From assembly GCF_014357575.1 (NCBI RefSeq), contig NZ_JACONW010000045.1, positions 1 through 40,077 on the forward strand: DNA of 40,077 nt, in the 5' to 3' direction. Origin of the DNA: Pseudomonas folii (GTDB lineage Bacteria > Pseudomonadota > Gammaproteobacteria > Pseudomonadales > Pseudomonadaceae). Made by a program: the position numbers and the translations under genes. This document shows, piece by piece, positions 36,322 to 40,077 of this stretch; position 1 is the stretch's first letter, and the number at the start of each line of letters is the position of its first letter. The notes under the pieces were generated by a model. It was not told the DNA's origin. It worked only from the letters and a program-made list of their open reading frames with translations, and ran no database searches.

Positions 36322-37299
36322 TTACTGCGCCTCAACCCACCCGCGGATCCTGCGGAACATCTGTTCCTGTTCGGCGGCGGCGTTACCCGGAATCGCGGTC
36401 AGGGGAATCTGGCTGTAGCCCGGTCCTTTTGTGCGCTTGCTCACTTGCAGGCGCTCCATTGGCGCCCTGTTGGTCGGGTCCTTGAAGATAAAGTCCGAGG
36501 TTTTCACTTTAAGGCCCGGTATCAGCTCGGTCAGCAGCGGCTTGGCGTCTGCGGGCTCTCGCGCCGTGACCATGGCGAATTTCTGTACCAATGGCGCCGG
36601 GCGTTCACTCAAGTAGCGGGCTGCCCAATAGGCACCACTGCCGTGACCGAGCAGCACGATGCTACGAGCCTTGTTCTGTTGTGCGAAGCTGATGCCGCTT
36701 TCAATTCTGGCAAAGATACGTTCAGTCTGAGCCTTGGCCTGCTCTTCTGCGGCGGCGGCTCTGGCTGTTTCGGCAGCAGCCTCTTTTTCCGCGGCAGCGG
36801 CTTTGTCAGCATCGGTTGGCGGGGTGGCTTTGGCCGGGTCTTTGGATTTGTCTGCTGCGCCCTCTTCTGCAGGGGCATCGGCGGCTCTGGCCTGGTTGTA
36901 ATCAGCCATCTGGTCGGGCAGGGTCAGGCTCAGGCTTGACCAGCCGATGTCCGGAAACTTGCGACGCAGCGGACCTACGACATCCGGGGAATCAGCCGAC
37001 TCGTCTGCACCAGGAATAATGATCACTGCACCTCTTGGGTCGTCAGTGTTAGCGGGCTTCCACAAGGCGAGGAAACTGTCTTCGCCAGCCTGCAATTGCT
37101 GTTGATCGGCAACCGGCAAGCGCCCTTCAAGGGCCAGCGCATCTTCTTGAGTCCGGGGTAGCAGGGGAGCCCTTTCCACAGCAGGTTCGGTTGCAGCATC
37201 TTTTGCAGGCGCGGGATCAGCCGCCATGACAGGCAACGCGCAAGGTAGTATCAGCGCCAGACAGAGCGAAGGAAGCGTTGCGCGAAATGTGTAGGACAT
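36322..37299 (-). CDS. DUF3530 family secreted protein (alpha/beta-hydrolase-like)
   Basis: The 325-residue precursor has a signal peptide ending in VMAA (about 27). It has a strand-turn GAVIIIPGADESADSPDVV and a nucleophile-elbow-like GHGSG (218-222), which is why DUF3530 is thought to have the alpha/beta-hydrolase fold. Residues about 138-190 are an Ala/Glu/Lys-rich insert, probably a charged helix or disordered, which splits the domain. No substrate is known. It lies between djlA and agtS, as in P. aeruginosa. Confidence 0.8.
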   Translation of the reverse strand: MSYTFRATLPSLCLALILPCALPVMAADPAPAKDAATEPAVERAPLLPRTQEDALALEGRLPVADQQQLQAGEDSFLALWKPANTDDPRGAVIIIPGADESADSPDVVGPLRRKFPDIGWSSLSLTLPDQMADYNQARAADAPAEEGAADKSKDPAKATPPTDADKAAAAEKEAAAETARAAAAEEQAKAQTERIFARIESGISFAQQNKARSIVLLGHGSGAYWAARYLSERPAPLVQKFAMVTAREPADAKPLLTELIPGLKVKTSDFIFKDPTNRAPMERLQVSKRTKGPGYSQIPLTAIPGNAAAEQEQMFRRIRGWVEAQ

Positions 37300-37421
37300 C
37301 GGATATTCCAGGCCAGAAACTATCCCGGCAGCCTAATGGGTTGGTAAGGATTTGTCAGGCTTATGCTTGAGTGGCGCATCGGTTCAAACGACTAGATAGA
37401 ACACATGGGAACGACACCTTG

Positions 37422-39431
37422 ATGATGGTTCTGCTGCGCACTGGAGTTATCGGCTGTCTGGCCCTGCTCTTGATGATTTTCAACACAGCGGCTCAGGCTG
37501 ATTCAGAGCCTGCTGTTTCCACACCTCTGTCGGCAGAGCAGCGCGCATGGCTTGCAAAGCGTGGCCCCTTGCGGGTCGGGCTGGTCATGCAGGCACCTTA
37601 TGCGCAGCTTGATCGTCGCCAGCAGCAGCTTTCCGGCGCCAGCGTTGACCTGATGAATATGCTCGGCAGGAGCCTGCAAACTGAACTGCTGTGGCGTAAC
37701 TTTCCTGATCAGGCCGCTTTGGAAGAAGCCTTGGCGCAAGGCATGGTGGATATCGCTCCCGGCCTGACCCAAACTCCGGCGGGCCTTCGTGTCTGGTTGT
37801 TTTCCGATCCCTACATGCGGATTTCGCAATTGGTAGTGGGCGAGCGCGATGGTTCGGGTGTCGTGGACCTGGAGAAGCTTGATAGCCGGACGCGGGTTGC
37901 GATTCGCATGCCCAGCGTGACCGCCGATTACCTGCGCAGCACGTATCCTCATCTTAATCTGCAAGGCGTGCCGCTGGATCGGCAAGCACTGCAATTATTG
38001 CTGAGTCAGCAAGCGCGCTATGCCGTGCTCGATGAGGCGCAACTCAGTCGCTTGTCTCGCGAGCCGGAGTTTGCCGGGCTGAGTATTGTCGGCGATATCG
38101 GCTATCCCCAACTGCTGCGCGTCGCCTCCCGTCGCGATGTGCCTGAGTTGGCGGACATTATCAGCGTCGCCCTGCATGCGATTCCGGCCAAGGAGCTTGA
38201 TCAACTGCATGCACGCTGGCTGCCGCTCAACGCTGTGAAAGCCAGCGAATCGCCTGGGTTCTGGCAAAACATCTGCCTGTTGCTGCTGGTATTGCTGCTG
38301 GCCAGTTTTGCTATCGTCATCTGGCAGCGACGTCAGCAGCAGTCGCTGGAACGCGATGTGTTGCTGGCTCGCGAAGAGCTGGCTCGGCGCGAGGCGGGCG
38401 AAGAGGCGTTAAGGCTCGCACAGTTTTCCATTGATCAAAGTACTGTGGGGATTCTCTGGGTCAACTGGGACAGCCGCGTGCGTTATGCCAACCATGCGGC
38501 AGAAGCGATGCTGGGCTATTCGTCCGGCGGTGTGGTGGATCGGCCTTTGATTGATTTCGAGCCCACGCTGCACATGGACCGCTGGTTGGGCCTTTGGAAA
38601 AGTGCGCGCTCCAGCGAAGGGATTGCCCAGACATTCGAAACCAATTGCGTGTGCGCCGACGGAAGCATTCTGCCTGCCGATGTCTCCTTGAGTTTCCTGC
38701 GTTTCGAGGAGTCCGAGTATCTGGTGGTGTTCCTCACTGATGTGACCGAGCGCCGTCGTTACCACGAACAACTGCGTGAGCTGTCGGCGCATCTGGAAAG
38801 CGTGCGCGAGGAGGAAAAGGCGCGCATCGCTCGGGAAGTTCACGACGAATTGGGTCAGATGCTGACCGTGCTCAAGCTGGAAACATCCATGTGTGAGCTG
38901 GCTTATGCCGATCTTGATCCAGGCTTGCGTGACCGGCTCAACAGCATGAAGCGCCTGATATCGCAATTGTTCCAGCTGGTACGCGATGTGGCGACCGCGC
39001 TGCGTCCGCCGATCCTCGATGCGGGCATCGCGTCGGCCATCGAATGGCAGACTCAACGATTTGAGGCGCGCACACAGATTCCGTGTCTGGTGGACGTGCC
39101 TGATAATTTGCCGCCGCTCAGTGATGCCTTGGCGATTGGCATGTTCCGGATTCTGCAGGAGGCGCTGACTAACGTGATGCGTCACGCTCAGGCGCACACG
39201 GTGGACGTGAGCCTCACGCTGGATAACGGCGTGATGTGCCTGACCATCGCTGACGACGGAATTGGTTTTGTTCAGCCCCAGGGTAAGGTCGTGTCGTTCG
39301 GGCTGGTGGGCATGCGTGAGCGGGTGTTAATGCTTGGTGGTCGATTGGAACTGGACAGTGAGTCAGGTGAAGGCACAACCTTGCGTGCCTATATTCCGCT
39401 GCATCAAGCCCGGCAGGAGCAACACAAGTGA
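37422..39431 (+). CDS. agtS: two-component sensor kinase AgtS-like (periplasmic SBP, PAS, NarX-type kinase)
   Basis: ATG 37422 puts a signal peptide (MMVLLRTGVIGCLALLLMIF) first; GTG 37371 or TTG 37419 are in-frame alternatives. The 669-residue protein has a periplasmic family-3 solute-binding domain (about 42-265), a membrane helix (about 280-302), a PAS domain and a HisKA_3 dimerisation domain with His474 (REVHDELGQ). The HATPase follows, with QEALTNVMRHA and DDGIGF. The P. aeruginosa AgtSR pair (PA0600-0601) controls GABA/aminovalerate uptake and responds to peptidoglycan-derived signals. Its ligand here is unknown. The stop overlaps agtR. Confidence 0.85.
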   Translation: MMVLLRTGVIGCLALLLMIFNTAAQADSEPAVSTPLSAEQRAWLAKRGPLRVGLVMQAPYAQLDRRQQQLSGASVDLMNMLGRSLQTELLWRNFPDQAALEEALAQGMVDIAPGLTQTPAGLRVWLFSDPYMRISQLVVGERDGSGVVDLEKLDSRTRVAIRMPSVTADYLRSTYPHLNLQGVPLDRQALQLLLSQQARYAVLDEAQLSRLSREPEFAGLSIVGDIGYPQLLRVASRRDVPELADIISVALHAIPAKELDQLHARWLPLNAVKASESPGFWQNICLLLLVLLLASFAIVIWQRRQQQSLERDVLLAREELARREAGEEALRLAQFSIDQSTVGILWVNWDSRVRYANHAAEAMLGYSSGGVVDRPLIDFEPTLHMDRWLGLWKSARSSEGIAQTFETNCVCADGSILPADVSLSFLRFEESEYLVVFLTDVTERRRYHEQLRELSAHLESVREEEKARIAREVHDELGQMLTVLKLETSMCELAYADLDPGLRDRLNSMKRLISQLFQLVRDVATALRPPILDAGIASAIEWQTQRFEARTQIPCLVDVPDNLPPLSDALAIGMFRILQEALTNVMRHAQAHTVDVSLTLDNGVMCLTIADDGIGFVQPQGKVVSFGLVGMRERVLMLGGRLELDSESGEGTTLRAYIPLHQARQEQHK

Positions 39432-40057
39432 TTCGTGTACTGGTAGCTGAAGACCACACTATTGTTCGTGAAGGCATCAAGCAGTTGATCGGCCTGGCAA
39501 AGGATATGCTCGTGGTAGGCGAGGCCAGTAACGGTGAGCAGTTGCTGGAGACTCTCCGCCAGACTGAATGCGAGGTGGTGTTGCTGGATATCTCCATGCC
39601 GGGTGTGAATGGCCTTGAGGCGATCCCGCGTATTCGCGCACTGACCAATCCGCCAGCCATACTGGTGCTGTCTATGCACGACGAAGCGCAGATGGCAGCG
39701 CGTGCCTTGAAAGTCGGTGCTGCCGGTTATGCGACCAAGGACAGTGATCCGGCGCTGCTGTTGACGGCGATTCGGCGGGTAGCGGCGGGTGGTCGTTACA
39801 TCGACCCGGACCTCGCCGACCGCATGGTTTTCGAAGTGGGCCTGACGGATAGCAGGCCATTGCACTCGCTCTTGTCCGAGCGCGAATTCTCAGTGTTTGA
39901 GCGCTTGGCGCAGGGCGCCAACGTCAACGATATCGCCCAGCAGCTGAACCTGAGCAGCAAGACCATCAGCACCCATAAAGCGCGGCTGATGCAGAAGATG
40001 AACCTGCATTCCCTGGCTGACCTGGTGAAATATGCGATGGAGCATAAGTTGTTGTGA
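39428..40057 (+). CDS. agtR: NarL/LuxR-type response regulator AgtR
   Basis: GTG 39428 overlaps the sensor stop as GTGA, so the pair is translated together. The 209-residue protein has a receiver domain with acidic pocket Glu8-Asp9, phospho-acceptor Asp54 (VVLLDISMPG), a switch serine in VLSMHDE and Lys104. The LuxR-type helix-turn-helix (about 145-205; LSEREFSVFERLAQGANVNDIAQQLNLSSKTISTHKARLMQKMN) follows. It would activate transport genes in the region just beyond the window, if gene order holds. Confidence 0.9.
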   Translation: MIRVLVAEDHTIVREGIKQLIGLAKDMLVVGEASNGEQLLETLRQTECEVVLLDISMPGVNGLEAIPRIRALTNPPAILVLSMHDEAQMAARALKVGAAGYATKDSDPALLLTAIRRVAAGGRYIDPDLADRMVFEVGLTDSRPLHSLLSEREFSVFERLAQGANVNDIAQQLNLSSKTISTHKARLMQKMNLHSLADLVKYAMEHKLL

Positions 40058-40077
40058 TCTGAAAACGACATGTCCGA

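Overview
The window is about 40 kb of a Pseudomonas chromosome, most like the fluorescens/syringae lineages. This rests on protein sequences, the gene order, a G+C-rich base composition and the typical Pseudomonas REP sequences between genes. From the tRNA rightwards the order follows the conserved P. aeruginosa block rmcA–rpoD–dnaG–rpsU–tsaD–plsY–folB–folK–cca–spoVR–yeaH–prkA–glpE–apaH–apaG–ksgA–pdxA–surA–lptD–amgK–murU–djlA–(DUF3530)–agtS–agtR. I see no phage, insertion sequence or CRISPR array.

Layout. 1–174 is the end of a gamma-glutamyltransferase gene, followed by a REP pair. On the minus strand come an unusual soluble chemotaxis-like protein (MCP tip plus Cache) and a FUSC-family membrane protein. 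2820–7889 (+) is the most interesting locus: a seven-gene yjf-type operon of DUF2170 (yjfI), PspA, an intact rhomboid protease, DUF2491 (yjfK), DUF350 (yjfL), a DUF1190 lipoprotein (yjfM) and a glutathionylspermidine-synthetase-like ATP-grasp ligase (yjfC). Two identical palindromes 52 bp apart flank its likely promoter, and YjfI carries a possible N-terminal ribbon-helix-helix segment. A strong internal terminator follows pspA.

Next are REP elements, a hairpin-rich gap, a bidirectional terminator and tRNA-Ile2(CAU). Then come the c-di-GMP regulator RmcA (apparently without its usual periplasmic binding domain) and the macromolecular-synthesis genes rpoD, dnaG and rpsU. The 520-bp dnaG–rpsU gap may hold a decayed gene. 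tsaD, plsY, folB/folK and cca follow, then the starvation/stress operon prkA–yeaH–spoVR and glpE.

The envelope and cofactor operon lptD–surA–pdxA–ksgA–apaG–apaH runs on the minus strand with mostly overlapping genes. Divergent from it are amgK–murU (recycling of cell-wall MurNAc) and djlA. The window ends with a DUF3530 protein and the sensor/regulator pair agtS–agtR, which in P. aeruginosa is tied to GABA/aminovalerate and peptidoglycan-derived signals. Envelope upkeep is a recurring theme: the yjf/PspA operon, LptD/SurA, AmgK/MurU and AgtSR.
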